From GCA-2717185 sp964474755 (GTDB lineage Bacteria; Pseudomonadota; Alphaproteobacteria; UBA8366; GCA-2717185), in NCBI GenBank assembly GCA_964474755.1, contig CAYYUG010000002.1, forward strand, positions 1 to 64,000: 64,000 nt of DNA, written 5' to 3'. Under the pieces are notes generated by a model. That model was not told where the DNA came from, did not search any database, and saw only the letters and a list, made by a program, of their open reading frames with translations. The translations under genes were made by a program, and so were the position numbers. Shown piece by piece: positions 51,262 to 61,205 of the stretch (its first letter is position 1; the number at the start of each line of letters is the position of its first letter).

Positions 51262-52377
51262 GTGGAAATTCTCGCCGTACTCTGGGACTATGTGCTGCCG
51301 TTTTTGGTCGTCTTGACTGTCCTGATATTCGTTCATGAACTTGGCCACTACTGGATCGCCCGGCGCTGTGGCGTCCGCGTGGAAACTTTTTCAATTGGCT
51401 TTGGACCCGAACTCTTAGGCTGGACCGACAATGCAAATACGCGTTGGAAAATCAGCGCGATACCGTTGGGCGGTTATGTTAAAATGTATGGCGAGAGCGA
51501 GATAACCGGAGAAAATGATGCCCTACGACCCCTAACGGCGGCAGAACGGAAGGTGTCTTTCCGATACAAGTCGCTGGGACAACGCTCGGCAATAGTCTTT
51601 GCTGGCCCGGCAGCAAATTTTATTTTTGCCATTATTGTTTTGGCGGGTCTCTATATCTCGCTGGGCCAGCCCTTTACGCCGGCAGAAATTGCAACGGTGA
51701 TAGATGACAGCGCTGCAGATAAAGCGGGCCTGAAACCAGGCGATGTGATCGTCCGTATTGCCAAAGAAGATATGGAGAGCTTCGAGCAAGTCCAGCAAAA
51801 AATCCGAATGATTCCTGAACAGACTGTTGAATTGGTTGTGTTGCGGGGCGGCGTGGAGAAGATGTTTATCTTGACGCCTGCTCTGCGCGAATTCAAGGAC
51901 CGGCTCGGCAACGTCGTACGGATAGGTATGCTTGGAGTAACGCGTGAAGGAAAAACGGAAATTCGTCAGCTTGGCTTTACGAGTGCGATTTGGCAGGCAA
52001 TCCTGGAAACTAAGACGATCACAGTACGAACGCTAGAAGCGGTTGGTCAGATCATTATCGGGTCTCGTTCTTCGGACGAACTGGGAGGGCCGATCAAAAT
52101 TGCTCAAATGTCTGGCGAATTCTGGAAAACGGGCATTGTTTCTCTCATTTACTTTACCGCACTGATCTCTATAAATTTGGGTTTGATCAACCTGTTTCCT
52201 ATTCCGATGTTAGATGGTGGACACCTACTATTTTTTGCGTTTGAAGCTATAAGAGGACGTCCATTAGATGAAAGGATGCAGGAATACGGGTTTAGAATTG
52301 GACTGGTGCTGTTAATAAGTCTCATGCTATTCGTTATAATTAATGATCTTGTAAACTTACCCTTTTGGAATAACTGA
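51262..52377 (+). CDS. rseP: RIP metalloprotease RseP (site-2 protease)
   Basis: RseP is an intramembrane zinc protease that cleaves anti-sigma factors and remnant signal peptides. The zinc motif HELGH is in LIFVHELGHYWIARRCGV near residue 25. One PDZ domain (about 125-205) contains DDSAADKAGLKPGDVIVRI. The second metal-ligand motif NLFPIPMLDGGHLLFF is near 315. With 371 residues and a single PDZ it is shorter than E. coli RseP (450), as usual in alphaproteobacteria. The start is a GTG. Confidence 0.96.
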   Translation: MEILAVLWDYVLPFLVVLTVLIFVHELGHYWIARRCGVRVETFSIGFGPELLGWTDNANTRWKISAIPLGGYVKMYGESEITGENDALRPLTAAERKVSFRYKSLGQRSAIVFAGPAANFIFAIIVLAGLYISLGQPFTPAEIATVIDDSAADKAGLKPGDVIVRIAKEDMESFEQVQQKIRMIPEQTVELVVLRGGVEKMFILTPALREFKDRLGNVVRIGMLGVTREGKTEIRQLGFTSAIWQAILETKTITVRTLEAVGQIIIGSRSSDELGGPIKIAQMSGEFWKTGIVSLIYFTALISINLGLINLFPIPMLDGGHLLFFAFEAIRGRPLDERMQEYGFRIGLVLLISLMLFVIINDLVNLPFWNN

Positions 52378-52418
52378 GTTTTTCGCGCCAAATTCCCGGC
52401 GCTCTTCGGGAGTCTACT

Positions 52419-54773
52419 TTGACAATTGTTGGACGGATATCAGCTGTTGGAGCACTGCTGTTAACTGCTCTTCTGCTCTGGTTCCCGGCATTCGCGCAGA
52501 GTAGTCCGACAATTGTTCCACCATCACCCCGGAGCGGCTCTATTATTCCCCTGCCACCCCGCGCTGTGCCGGATCGTCCCGGTCTCCGCGTGGTGGCCGA
52601 AATCATCGTAGAGGGGACACAGCGAATTGAGCCGGAAACGGTTCGGTCTTACATGCTCATAAAAGAGGGCGACCCGTTGGATCCGGACCGGGTAAATCAA
52701 TCGCTTAAGGGTCTTTATTCGACTGGACTGTTTGCCGATGTGACAATGCGACTCGAGGGTGATGTGCTTTTTGTCCGGGTCGTCGAGAATCCTATCATTA
52801 ATCGTATCGCCCTCGAGGGTGACAAGGCTCTTGAGGAAGAAACCCTTCGCAACGAAGTGCAACTGCGTCCTCGAATTGTCTATACGCGCACTCGGGTTCA
52901 AAACGATGTGAAGCGTATTCTTGATTTGTACCGCCGGACGGGCCGCTTCGCAGCTACGGTAGAGCCTAAAATTATCCAGTTGCCGCAAAACCGTGTCGAT
53001 CTGATATTCGAGATTGACGAAGGCCAACCGACTGGCATTCGCCGCATCAGCTTTGTTGGTAACAGGGAGTATTCCGATCGTGCGCTTCGAGGAATTATTC
53101 AGACGACGGAGACACGCTGGTATCAATTTCTAAGTTCCAACGATACTTATGACCCGGATCGACTCACATTCGATCGAGAGTTGTTGCGCCGGCACTATCT
53201 CCGTAATGGTTTCGCCGATTTTAGAGTCGTTTCGGCGGTTGCCGAATTGACGCCGGACCGTAAAGACTTCTTCATTACTTTCACGATTGATGAAGGAAAG
53301 CGGTACACCTTCAACTCGTTGACGATTGAGTCGAAAATTACAGAAGTCAAACCCATCGCAATCCAACAATTCATCGAAATTGAAAAGGGTGATTGGTACG
53401 ATTCTGAGGCCGTCGACGATACATTGGTTGCGCTTTCCAACGCGGTTGGTGAATTAGGCTTTGCATTTGTTGCCGTTCTTCCGAACGTAAAACGAGACCG
53501 TAAGAAGCGCACTATCGATATTAAGTTCATAGTTCAAGAAGGACAGCGCGTATTCGTTGAGCGAATCGATATAGGCGGCAATACGCGCACATTGGACAAG
53601 GTTGTCCGGCGCGAATTTCAGATTGTTGAAGGAGATGCCTTCAATTTGACGAAGCTGCGGCGTTCGCGTACGCGCATCCAAAATCTAGGATATTTCTCTC
53701 GTGTCGACGTGAATAACGTACCAGGTAGCGAAGCGGACAGGACGGTCGTCAAGGTTGATGTTGCCGAGAAATCGACAGGAGAGTTGAGTGTGGGCGCGGG
53801 ATTTTCATCAGTAAGCGGCCCTCTGGTTGACTTGCAAATCCGAGAGCGTAACCTCTTGGGTAAAGGGCAGGATTTGCGTGCTTCAGCCTCGCTCGCGGCG
53901 GAAAAGCAAAACTTTGATGTTGGACTTACCACGCCATACTTCCTCGATAAGGAGCTTTCGCTTGGGCTGGACGTCTTTCACACTGCGTCGGGCGATGTGA
54001 GCGAATTTGAGTCTTTTTCGACTGGTAGTCGTGTTCGCCTTGGGTATGTCTTGGCGGAGCATTTACGGCACAACCTTCAATACTCGTTGCGCCGAGATGA
54101 AATCACGGATGCGGGCGCCAATGCTTCGCCGTTTATCCGCTTAGAGGAAGGCTCAAATTTTATCTCCGCCGTTAGACAGGACCTGACATACGATCGCCGT
54201 GACTCTAGGTTTGCGCCAACCGATGGTTATATTGTCCGATTCTCCAATGATGTTGCTGGGCTCGCAGGTGATATCGCTTATCTCAAGAACCAGGCTAAAG
54301 CGAGCTATTATTACGGTATCTCTGAAGATTGGGTGATCAGTGCGGAGGGTGAAATTGGTTACATTTTTGGACTAGGTGATGATGACGTCCGTATCAGTGA
54401 CCGTTTCTTCCTGGATAGTAATAAGCTTAGAGGTTTCGAATCTGGCGAAGTTGGTCCTCGTGACACTTCAACGGACACTTCTCTGGGAGGAAAATTTACC
54501 TATACTGGTACGGTCCAGTTGATGTTTCCGCTGGGGCTGCCCAAACAATTTGGTGTTAGCGGCTCAGTCTTTACTGATGCCGGCAGTCTGACGGGATTGG
54601 ATTTTGACGATCCGGTTGTCAGCGATACGGGGAGCCTCCGGTGGTCTGCCGGTATCGGTTTTTCCTGGCGCTCTCCATTTGGTCCGATACGGGTCGACTT
54701 TGCGGTACCGATACTCAAGGAAGATTTCGACAAGGACGAAAATATCCATTTCAATTTTGGAACTAGGTTCTAG
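52419..54773 (+). CDS. bamA: Outer membrane protein assembly factor BamA
   Basis: BamA folds and inserts beta-barrel proteins into the outer membrane. This 784-residue protein has a signal peptide (ISAVGALLLTALLLWFPAFAQS) and a proline-rich linker. Five POTRA domains (about 60-430) and a 16-strand Omp85 barrel follow. The lid-lock region around RGFESGEVGPRD is near residue 670, and the C-terminus FNFGTRF ends in Phe as expected. The start is a TTG at 52419; no in-frame ATG precedes the signal peptide. Downstream skp encodes the periplasmic chaperone for its clients. Confidence 0.97.
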   Translation: MTIVGRISAVGALLLTALLLWFPAFAQSSPTIVPPSPRSGSIIPLPPRAVPDRPGLRVVAEIIVEGTQRIEPETVRSYMLIKEGDPLDPDRVNQSLKGLYSTGLFADVTMRLEGDVLFVRVVENPIINRIALEGDKALEEETLRNEVQLRPRIVYTRTRVQNDVKRILDLYRRTGRFAATVEPKIIQLPQNRVDLIFEIDEGQPTGIRRISFVGNREYSDRALRGIIQTTETRWYQFLSSNDTYDPDRLTFDRELLRRHYLRNGFADFRVVSAVAELTPDRKDFFITFTIDEGKRYTFNSLTIESKITEVKPIAIQQFIEIEKGDWYDSEAVDDTLVALSNAVGELGFAFVAVLPNVKRDRKKRTIDIKFIVQEGQRVFVERIDIGGNTRTLDKVVRREFQIVEGDAFNLTKLRRSRTRIQNLGYFSRVDVNNVPGSEADRTVVKVDVAEKSTGELSVGAGFSSVSGPLVDLQIRERNLLGKGQDLRASASLAAEKQNFDVGLTTPYFLDKELSLGLDVFHTASGDVSEFESFSTGSRVRLGYVLAEHLRHNLQYSLRRDEITDAGANASPFIRLEEGSNFISAVRQDLTYDRRDSRFAPTDGYIVRFSNDVAGLAGDIAYLKNQAKASYYYGISEDWVISAEGEIGYIFGLGDDDVRISDRFFLDSNKLRGFESGEVGPRDTSTDTSLGGKFTYTGTVQLMFPLGLPKQFGVSGSVFTDAGSLTGLDFDDPVVSDTGSLRWSAGIGFSWRSPFGPIRVDFAVPILKEDFDKDENIHFNFGTRF

Positions 54774-54835
54774 TAAGTAATTGAAGACGTTTTGCGATGT
54801 GGGCCTGACAAGAACCGCAAATTGGAATCGCAGAG

Positions 54836-55474
54836 ATGATAAAAAGAAACCTTGGTTATTTTTGCTTTGCTGCGGTCGTCACGGTGTCTCTTTTTATCCT
54901 GACTTCTGCCGCGCGAAGCCAACAGTCTGGAGAATTGCCGGCACCGCTGGTTGCCGTCATTGACTTTAAGCGAGCGGTTGAAGAGTCAGAAGCAGGTAGG
55001 GGTATCATCCAGCAGATCAATGAGCGGCATCGGCGTATTCAAAAAGAAATTGTGGCGGACACTTCGGCATTAGAAGAGGCTAAACGTCAGATGGAGCAGC
55101 AACAGACTATCTTGGCACCAAACGCCTTCAAGCAGCTGCGGCGCAATTATCAAAAACGTGTGCAGGCCTACCGCCTCAGGATACAGACAGAGCAAAAGAA
55201 ACTCGACCTTATGTTGGGGCAGAATTTTCGGAAGGTTGAAGCGAAGCTCGCTGAGATTCTGAAGGAAATGGCACAGGAATTAGGTGCGAATTTGATTATG
55301 GATGCGGGGCCTGGTCGCGGCAATATTCTGTTTACTGATTCCCGGCTTGTTGTGACCGAACAGGCGAAAGCGCGTCTCAATAAGGTGCTCCCCTATATTG
55401 AAGTGGTCGAACCCGTCTTGAATCAACGCCCGAACTTGCAGGCGCCGCAGCTGCAAGTACCAAAAGTCAAGTAA
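54836..55474 (+). CDS. skp: OmpH/Skp-family periplasmic chaperone
   Basis: Skp holds unfolded outer-membrane proteins in the periplasm. This 212-residue protein has a signal peptide (GYFCFAAVVTVSLFILTSAARS) and a short strand VAVIDFKRAVEES. Long charged helices form the coiled-coil tentacles (about 55-130), and the ILKEMAQELGANLIMDAG strand-helix closes the body. The last 30 residues are Pro/Gln-rich. The place between bamA and lpxD is classical. Confidence 0.93.
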   Translation: MIKRNLGYFCFAAVVTVSLFILTSAARSQQSGELPAPLVAVIDFKRAVEESEAGRGIIQQINERHRRIQKEIVADTSALEEAKRQMEQQQTILAPNAFKQLRRNYQKRVQAYRLRIQTEQKKLDLMLGQNFRKVEAKLAEILKEMAQELGANLIMDAGPGRGNILFTDSRLVVTEQAKARLNKVLPYIEVVEPVLNQRPNLQAPQLQVPKVK

Positions 55475-55476
55475 TC

Positions 55477-56499
55477 ATGGCGGACCCGCGTTTTTTTACC
55501 CGAGAAGGCCCCTTTCGGCTAAAGGGGCTTGCGAATGTGATCGGAGCAAAATTGGGCGTTGGAAGTGATCCTAGACTCGAACTATTTGACGTTGGCCCCT
55601 TGGATGTAGCCGATGCGGGCACTTTGAGTTTCCTCGATAACCCTAAATACATCCCAGCTTTTCAAGCGAGTACGGCGGCAGCGTGCGTCGTGGCTGAAAA
55701 GTTCGCCGGCAGAGCTCCCGAGGGAATGGCGTTGCTTGTGTCGGAGGAACCTTATAAGGCTTACGCTCGCGCAGCGGCGTTGTTCTATCCCACGCCAGCG
55801 CCGGAGCCCGGTATTTCACACGTCGCCAATGTGGCGGAATCCGCGATTCTCGGTGCTGGTTGCAGGGTCGAAGCCGGCGCTGTTATTGGCGAAAATGTGG
55901 TGCTGGGTGGAGGTTGCCACATCGGTCCAAATGCGGTGATCGGCGATGCGGTTACGATTGGCGACGCCACTGCGATTGGCACTAACGCTACGTTGAGCCA
56001 TTGCGATGTCGGCGCACGTGTTCTTTTGCATCCTGGTGTGCGGATTGGGCAGCGTGGTTTTGGGTTTGCGATTGATCCCCGCGGTCATGTCAAAGTGCCG
56101 CAGTTAGGCCGCGTAATTGTTGGCGATGATGTCGAGATTGGTGCAAATTCGACGATCGATCGTGGATCTGGCCCGGATACGGTAATTGGCGACGGGACAA
56201 TGATTGATAATTTGGTGCAGATTGGGCACAACGTGCAGATCGGGAAGGGGTGCATTATCATCGCGCAGGCGGGGATTGCTGGAAGTACGGTTCTCGAAGA
56301 TTTTGCTGTAATCGCTGCACAAAGCGGCGTTTCTGGGCATTTATGCATAGGTAGAGGGGCACAGATTGGTGCGCGTTCTGGCATCATGCGGGATGTAGAA
56401 TCGGGAGCCCGGATACTGGGATCGCCAGGGGTGCCCGCACGACAGTTCTTCCGGCAATTGGTGGCGTTAGAAAAGTTAACTAAGAAAGAGGGCGCGTAG
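55477..56499 (+). CDS. lpxD: UDP-3-O-(3-hydroxyacyl)glucosamine N-acyltransferase
   Basis: LpxD adds the N-linked hydroxyacyl chain in lipid A synthesis. In 340 residues an N-terminal uridine-binding domain (DAGTLSFLDNPKY near 48) is followed by a left-handed beta-helix of hexapeptide repeats (about 110-310). The catalytic-His segment is in DNLVQIGHNVQIG. A C-terminal helix (RQFFRQLVALEKL) completes the usual fold. It starts two bases after skp. Confidence 0.97.
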   Translation: MADPRFFTREGPFRLKGLANVIGAKLGVGSDPRLELFDVGPLDVADAGTLSFLDNPKYIPAFQASTAAACVVAEKFAGRAPEGMALLVSEEPYKAYARAAALFYPTPAPEPGISHVANVAESAILGAGCRVEAGAVIGENVVLGGGCHIGPNAVIGDAVTIGDATAIGTNATLSHCDVGARVLLHPGVRIGQRGFGFAIDPRGHVKVPQLGRVIVGDDVEIGANSTIDRGSGPDTVIGDGTMIDNLVQIGHNVQIGKGCIIIAQAGIAGSTVLEDFAVIAAQSGVSGHLCIGRGAQIGARSGIMRDVESGARILGSPGVPARQFFRQLVALEKLTKKEGA

Positions 56500-56501
56500 G
56501 A

Positions 56502-56963
56502 ATGGATGGCTGCGTGGAAAGGGCAGTGGATATCGATATCAACGCAATCATGCGGATGATACCGCATCGCTATCCCTTCCTCATGATTGATCGGGTTGTG
56601 GATGTCGTTGAAAATGATAGTGCGGTTGGCATTAAGAATGTTTCGATGGCAGAGCCGCACTTTCAAGGACATTTCCCGTCGCGGCCGGTAATGCCTGGTG
56701 TTTTGATCGTCGAAGCGATGGCGCAGACGGCGGCGGTTTTAGTGGTGAAAACGCTGGGCTGCGAAACCGAAGGCAAGTTGGTTTACTTCATGTCCGTGGA
56801 CAAGGCGCGTTTTCGCAAGCCGGTCGTGCCGGGTGATGTTTTGCGTGTTTATGTAGCTAAAGAACGGATGCGAGGCAATGTTTGGCGTTTCACCGGCGAG
56901 GCGAAAGTAAACGAGGTGCTGTGCGCCGAAGCCACTTTCGCTGCAATGATCATGGATAACTAA
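56502..56963 (+). CDS. fabZ: 3-hydroxyacyl-[acyl-carrier-protein] dehydratase FabZ
   Basis: FabZ dehydrates 3-hydroxyacyl-ACP in fatty acid synthesis and competes with LpxA/LpxD for hydroxyacyl-ACP. In 153 residues it shows IPHRYPFLMIDRV near 25 and the catalytic His/Glu in FQGHFPSRPVMPGVLIVEAMAQTAAVL near 55-80. Its place between lpxD and lpxA is conserved across proteobacteria. Confidence 0.98.
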   Translation: MDGCVERAVDIDINAIMRMIPHRYPFLMIDRVVDVVENDSAVGIKNVSMAEPHFQGHFPSRPVMPGVLIVEAMAQTAAVLVVKTLGCETEGKLVYFMSVDKARFRKPVVPGDVLRVYVAKERMRGNVWRFTGEAKVNEVLCAEATFAAMIMDN

Positions 56964-57749
56964 ATGACCGAAATACATCCGACTGCGATCGTCGATCCCG
57001 ATGCCAAGGTCGGTGATGGGGTCGTTATTGGACCGTACTGTGTCGTCGAAGCAGGTGTGACGCTTGGTAATAATGTGCAATTGCATTCCCATGTGGTCGT
57101 CGGCGGATGGACAATTGTCGGCGCCAAAACAGAGATTTATCCCTTCTCTGCGATTGGTTTGCCCCCCCAGGATCTCAAATATTCTGGAGAAAACTCAAAG
57201 CTTATCATCGGCGAGCGCAATCGGGTTCGCGAGCATGTCACCATGAATCCGGGGACCTCGGAAGGTGGTATGATTACGCGTGTCGGTGACGACTGTTTGT
57301 TCATGGTCGGGTCGCATATCGCACATGATTGCCTAATGGGCGACCACGTCGTCATGGCGAATAACGCGACCCTTGCAGGACATGTGGTTGTTGGCGACTA
57401 CGCGATCTTGGGCGGGCTATCTGCTGTCCATCAGTTCGTAAGGATCGGTCGGCACGCCATAGTGGGTGGTATGTCCGGTGTCGAGAATGATGTCATTCCA
57501 TACGGTTCCGTTATGGGGGATCGGGCCCGGCTCAGCGGTCTTAATATTATCGGACTGAAGCGACGCAATTTTGCCAAGGATGAGATCCACAAGCTTCGGA
57601 CTGCTTACCGTATGTTATTCGCGGAAGAGGGTACGCTGCAGGAGCGCATCGACGATGTCGCAAAGATGTTCGGCGACAATGCCGATATTCTGGAAATCGT
57701 CGAGTTCATGCAAGCCGACTCATCGCGCGGGCTAACCCAGCCGCGTTAG
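56964..57749 (+). CDS. lpxA: UDP-N-acetylglucosamine O-acyltransferase
   Basis: LpxA carries out the first step of lipid A synthesis. In 261 residues the hexapeptide beta-helix starts at IHPTAIVDPDAKVGDGVVIGPYC. The catalytic His region is MVGSHIAHDCLMGDHVVMANNATLAGHV near residues 115-145, and a C-terminal helical domain begins at LNIIGLKRRNFAKDEIHKLRTAYR. It directly follows the fabZ stop codon. Confidence 0.98.
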   Translation: MTEIHPTAIVDPDAKVGDGVVIGPYCVVEAGVTLGNNVQLHSHVVVGGWTIVGAKTEIYPFSAIGLPPQDLKYSGENSKLIIGERNRVREHVTMNPGTSEGGMITRVGDDCLFMVGSHIAHDCLMGDHVVMANNATLAGHVVVGDYAILGGLSAVHQFVRIGRHAIVGGMSGVENDVIPYGSVMGDRARLSGLNIIGLKRRNFAKDEIHKLRTAYRMLFAEEGTLQERIDDVAKMFGDNADILEIVEFMQADSSRGLTQPR

Positions 57750-57750
57750 G

Positions 57751-58578
57751 ATGGTGAGCCGGAAGCTGGGGATATTGGCTGGAGGCGGCGTGTTGCCGCA
57801 ATTGCTCGTGGAGGCATGTCGGACGAAAGAGCGTCCCGTCTTTGTCCTCGCTTTTAAAGGTCATACAAACATGGATACCACGAAAGGCGTCGATCACGCA
57901 TGGGTGCGGCTGGGAGCGGTGGGTAAAGCGCTAAAATGCCTTCGTGACGCGGGCGCTGAAGATCTCGTTCTTGCGGGACCGGTGCGCCGTCCTTCGCTCA
58001 TGGATTTGCGCCCCGATGCGACTGCTCTAAATTATTTTGCTAAAGCTGGTGGGAAGGCTATGGGCGACGACAGTTTGCTGCGTGGGGTTATCCAGATGCT
58101 GGAGGAAGGAGAAGGCTTCAGGGTTCTCGGAGTCGAAGATGTGTTAGGGGGAATTACTGCTCCAGAGGGGACGTTGGGTGCTTACACCCCGGACGCTGCC
58201 GCTGATAGGGATATCGGGCGCGGAGTGGCTGTCGTGCGCGCACTGGGCGCTGCAGATGTGGGTCAAGCCGCAATTGTTCAGGATGGCATAGTCTTGGGCG
58301 TAGAGGCAGTTGAAGGGACTGATGCCCTGCTGCAGCGTTGCAGTGCGCTGCGCCGGGAAGGGCCAGGCGGTGTCCTTGTGAAGCTTAGTAAACCGGGGCA
58401 GGAAAAACGAGTTGACTTACCGACGATCGGGACAGATACAGTGGCACTCGCCAAGGAAGCCGGTTTGCGCGGGATTGCTGTTGAAGCGAGTCACACCTTA
58501 ATCATCGCGAGTGATGCGGTCATCGAAGCAGCTGACGCAGCGGGATTGTTCGTGGTCGGTCTGTCTGTATCGTCGTGA
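57751..58578 (+). CDS. lpxI: UDP-2,3-diacylglucosamine pyrophosphatase LpxI
   Basis: LpxI hydrolyses UDP-2,3-diacylglucosamine to lipid X and replaces LpxH in most alphaproteobacteria. In 275 residues the N-terminal LGILAGGGVLPQLLVEACR and the mid-protein VLAGPVRRPSLMDLRPD, GDDSLLRGVIQMLE and VLGVEDVLGGITAPEG match the former DUF1009 family. The C-terminal EGTDALLQRCSALRREGPGGVLVKLSKPGQEKRVDLPTIG holds the conserved catalytic region. It starts one base after lpxA and overlaps lpxB by four. Confidence 0.96.
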   Translation: MVSRKLGILAGGGVLPQLLVEACRTKERPVFVLAFKGHTNMDTTKGVDHAWVRLGAVGKALKCLRDAGAEDLVLAGPVRRPSLMDLRPDATALNYFAKAGGKAMGDDSLLRGVIQMLEEGEGFRVLGVEDVLGGITAPEGTLGAYTPDAAADRDIGRGVAVVRALGAADVGQAAIVQDGIVLGVEAVEGTDALLQRCSALRREGPGGVLVKLSKPGQEKRVDLPTIGTDTVALAKEAGLRGIAVEASHTLIIASDAVIEAADAAGLFVVGLSVSS

Positions 58579-59735
58579 GCCGCGACTGGCTAATAGTATA
58601 TCTTGTCGCCGGGGAACCATCAGGCGATGTATTGGGCGGTAGTCTCATGGCGGCTTTGAAGACCGCAACTGGTGGGGCTGTGGAATTTCGAGGAATTGGC
58701 GGGCCGGCAATGCAGGAGCAGGGCCTGAAAAGTCAATTTCCAATGTCGGAACTCTCGGTCATGGGTCTCATTGAAATTCTGCCCCATGCCCGCAAATTAT
58801 TAGGGCGGATGCGGGAGACAGCACAAGCGATCGACAACCTGCAGCCTGACGCGGTGGTGACCATCGATACGCCAGCTTTCGCGTACGGCGTGGTGAAAAG
58901 AATTCAAACCCGCCAAATCCCTCGAATACAATACGTTGCGCCGCAACTTTGGGCGTGGCGCCCCTGGCGGGTTCATAAGTTCCGGCGGCAGTTCGATCAC
59001 CTGCTGGCCCTACTTCCGTTCGAACCTGATTGGTTCGCACAGCGTGGGGTGGACTGTCATTTTGTTGGTCATCCTGTCGTTGAGATCGAAATCGGGCAGT
59101 CAGATGGTGTCAGGTTTCGGACAAATCACGATATTGACCCGAATGCACTAGCAATTTGCGTTTTGCCGGGTAGCCGCCAGGGTGAGGTTTCGCGCCTTTC
59201 GACGCCATTTGGCGAAACCTTGCGTCGGCTTCACGAAAAATATCCCAATATTACAGCTGTTATCCCTACGGTCCCTAATGTTGCTGATGCTGTGATGGCC
59301 GCATTCGATGATATACCGCTTCGGACAATTATCGTCGAAGATACCGGCGACAAATTTTCAGCGATGGCCGCCTGCGATGTGGGACTGGCGGCCTCGGGCA
59401 CCGTGACATTGGAACTCGCTATGGCGAGAGTGCCTTATGTTGCGGCGTATAAGGTGGCGACGGTGACGCACTGGTTGGCTTCGATATTGGTTCAGGTTCC
59501 TTACGCCAATTTGATCAACTTCATATCAAATAGAGAGGTTGTGCCGGAGTGCATCCAAAGCCGATGCGAGCCAGATATGCTTTTCGGTCATATCTGTCGT
59601 TTGCTAGACGGAGCCGGAGCCGGGCAGGTCAATGCCATGCGACCGGCTTTGGAAGCCATAGGCCTGGGAAGTGTGCCGCCAAGCGAGCGGGCTGCCGCTG
59701 CTGTGCTGCAAATTATCAATAAAAGGATAAAGTAG
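58575..59735 (+). CDS. lpxB: Lipid-A-disaccharide synthase
   Basis: LpxB joins lipid X and UDP-2,3-diacylglucosamine to form the lipid A disaccharide. In 386 residues it shows LVAGEPSGDVLGGSLMAAL near 10, FRGIGGPAM near 38, YVAPQLWAWRPWRV near 122, VLPGSRQGEV near 195 and the late ASGTVTLELAMARVPYVAAYK near 275. The start codon is GTG, set by the four-base overlap with lpxI. It ends the lipid A block; a terminator follows. Confidence 0.96.
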   Translation: MSRDWLIVYLVAGEPSGDVLGGSLMAALKTATGGAVEFRGIGGPAMQEQGLKSQFPMSELSVMGLIEILPHARKLLGRMRETAQAIDNLQPDAVVTIDTPAFAYGVVKRIQTRQIPRIQYVAPQLWAWRPWRVHKFRRQFDHLLALLPFEPDWFAQRGVDCHFVGHPVVEIEIGQSDGVRFRTNHDIDPNALAICVLPGSRQGEVSRLSTPFGETLRRLHEKYPNITAVIPTVPNVADAVMAAFDDIPLRTIIVEDTGDKFSAMAACDVGLAASGTVTLELAMARVPYVAAYKVATVTHWLASILVQVPYANLINFISNREVVPECIQSRCEPDMLFGHICRLLDGAGAGQVNAMRPALEAIGLGSVPPSERAAAAVLQIINKRIK

Positions 59736-59749
59736 GTTGTGGAACAAAG

Positions 59750-59769
59750 ACGGCGCCTATGGGCGCCGT
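59750..59769. terminator. Bidirectional terminator between lpxB and gltA
   Basis: ACGGCGCC (59750-59757), loop TATG, GGCGCCGT (59762-59769). A perfect GC-rich 8-bp stem separates the convergent lpxB and gltA genes, with TTCTGT on the plus side and TCTTTGTT on the minus side. It serves both genes. Confidence 0.75.
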
Positions 59770-59780
59770 TCTGTATTGCT

Positions 59781-61097
59781 CTACCGCTGTTCCCGGGGAA
59801 CGTAGGGTCGACTGGTGTAGCCGGTATAGAGTTGCCGAGGCCGGCCAATTTTTTGCGATGGATCCTCAATCATCTCCTTCCACTGTGCTATCCAACCTAC
59901 CGTCCGAGCGAGGGCGAATAGGACTGTGAACATCGATGTCGGAAAACCCAACGCTTTCAGAATGATGCCGGAATAGAAATCGACATTTGGGAATAGTTTT
60001 CGCTGGATGAAGTAATCGTCCTCAAGCGCTACCCTTTCCAACTCCATAGCAATTTCAAGCAATGGATCGTTCTCGATACCGAGTTCGCCAAGCACTTCGT
60101 GCGCACTCTTCATCAGTACCCGCGCACGGGGATCGTGGTTTTTGTAAACCCGATGGCCGAAGCCCATCAGGCGGAATGGGTCGTCTTTATCCTTGGCCCG
60201 AGCTATCATTTCGCCGATCCGCTCGACGGAGCCAATCTCGCTCAACGTTTCGAGAACTGCTTCGTTAGCGCCACCATGCGCCGGCCCCCACAGTGAAGCG
60301 ATGCCTGCGGCAATGCAGGCGAATGGGTTGGCACCGGAAGAACCAGCCATACGCACCGTCGAGGTTGATGCGTTCTGCTCGTGATCTGCGTGCAAGATGA
60401 AGATCCGATCCATGGCACGAGAGACGACGGGGCTGATCTTGTAATCCTCGGTGGGAACCGAGAACATCATGTGAAGGAAGTTTTCCGCATAGGTAAGGTC
60501 GTTTCGCGGATAAACGAAGGGCTGACCGATCGAATATTTGTAGGCCATCGCGGCGATCGTCGGGACTTTCGCGATCAGCCGATGTGATGCGATCATTCGT
60601 TGGTGAGGATCGTTTATATCAGTCGAGTCGTGATAGAAGGCGGAAAGGGCGCCCACCACGCCGCACATGATTGCCATCGGGTGTGCGTCACGGCGGAAGC
60701 CCCGATAGAGTGTGTGCAACTGTTCATGAACCATCGTATGGTTAGTGATTATGCTGTTAAATTCTTCGTATTCAGCCTTAGATGGAAGTTCCCCATTTAG
60801 CAGCAGGTAGCAAATTTCGAGAAAGTTACTTTGTTCGGCTAGTTCCTCGATTGGATAACCACGATGCAATAAGACCCCTTCCTCGCCGTCGATGTAGGTA
60901 ATTTTGGATTCGCACGAACCTGTTGAGGTGTAACCCGGATCATAGGTGAAATGCCCTGTCTGTGCGTAGAGCGGTCTGACATCGATAACTTTCGGTCCGA
61001 CCGTACCTGGCATCAGTGGCAGATCGTAATTATTCCCCGTACTGTGATCTTGCAGTGTTACATATTCGTTTCCGGAGGCCTTTGCTTCCTGACTCAT
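59781..61097 (-). CDS. gltA: Citrate synthase
   Basis: This type II citrate synthase has 438 residues and condenses acetyl-CoA with oxaloacetate at the entry to the TCA cycle. The active-site segments are HADHEQNASTSTVRMAGSSGANPFACIAAGIASLWGPAHGGANEAVLETL (His residues near 275 and 315) and LMGFGHRVYKNHDPRA (near 365), with the catalytic Asp near VDFYSG. The N-terminal domain with GFTYDPGY-like HFTYDPGYTSTGSCESKITYIDGEEGVLLHRGYPIEEL marks the hexameric NADH-regulated type. AAGAAGG lies ahead of the ATG. Confidence 0.98.
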   Translation of the reverse strand: MSQEAKASGNEYVTLQDHSTGNNYDLPLMPGTVGPKVIDVRPLYAQTGHFTYDPGYTSTGSCESKITYIDGEEGVLLHRGYPIEELAEQSNFLEICYLLLNGELPSKAEYEEFNSIITNHTMVHEQLHTLYRGFRRDAHPMAIMCGVVGALSAFYHDSTDINDPHQRMIASHRLIAKVPTIAAMAYKYSIGQPFVYPRNDLTYAENFLHMMFSVPTEDYKISPVVSRAMDRIFILHADHEQNASTSTVRMAGSSGANPFACIAAGIASLWGPAHGGANEAVLETLSEIGSVERIGEMIARAKDKDDPFRLMGFGHRVYKNHDPRARVLMKSAHEVLGELGIENDPLLEIAMELERVALEDDYFIQRKLFPNVDFYSGIILKALGFPTSMFTVLFALARTVGWIAQWKEMIEDPSQKIGRPRQLYTGYTSRPYVPREQR

Positions 61098-61205
61098 TGC
61101 AGCACCTTCTTTTATTTATCAATAAGTTGCAAACAGTCGCGGCATTTTTTGTGTCTGCGCCACACCCTAGAAGCTAGGCGTCAGTTGTCGTCCGCATTGG
61201 GTATG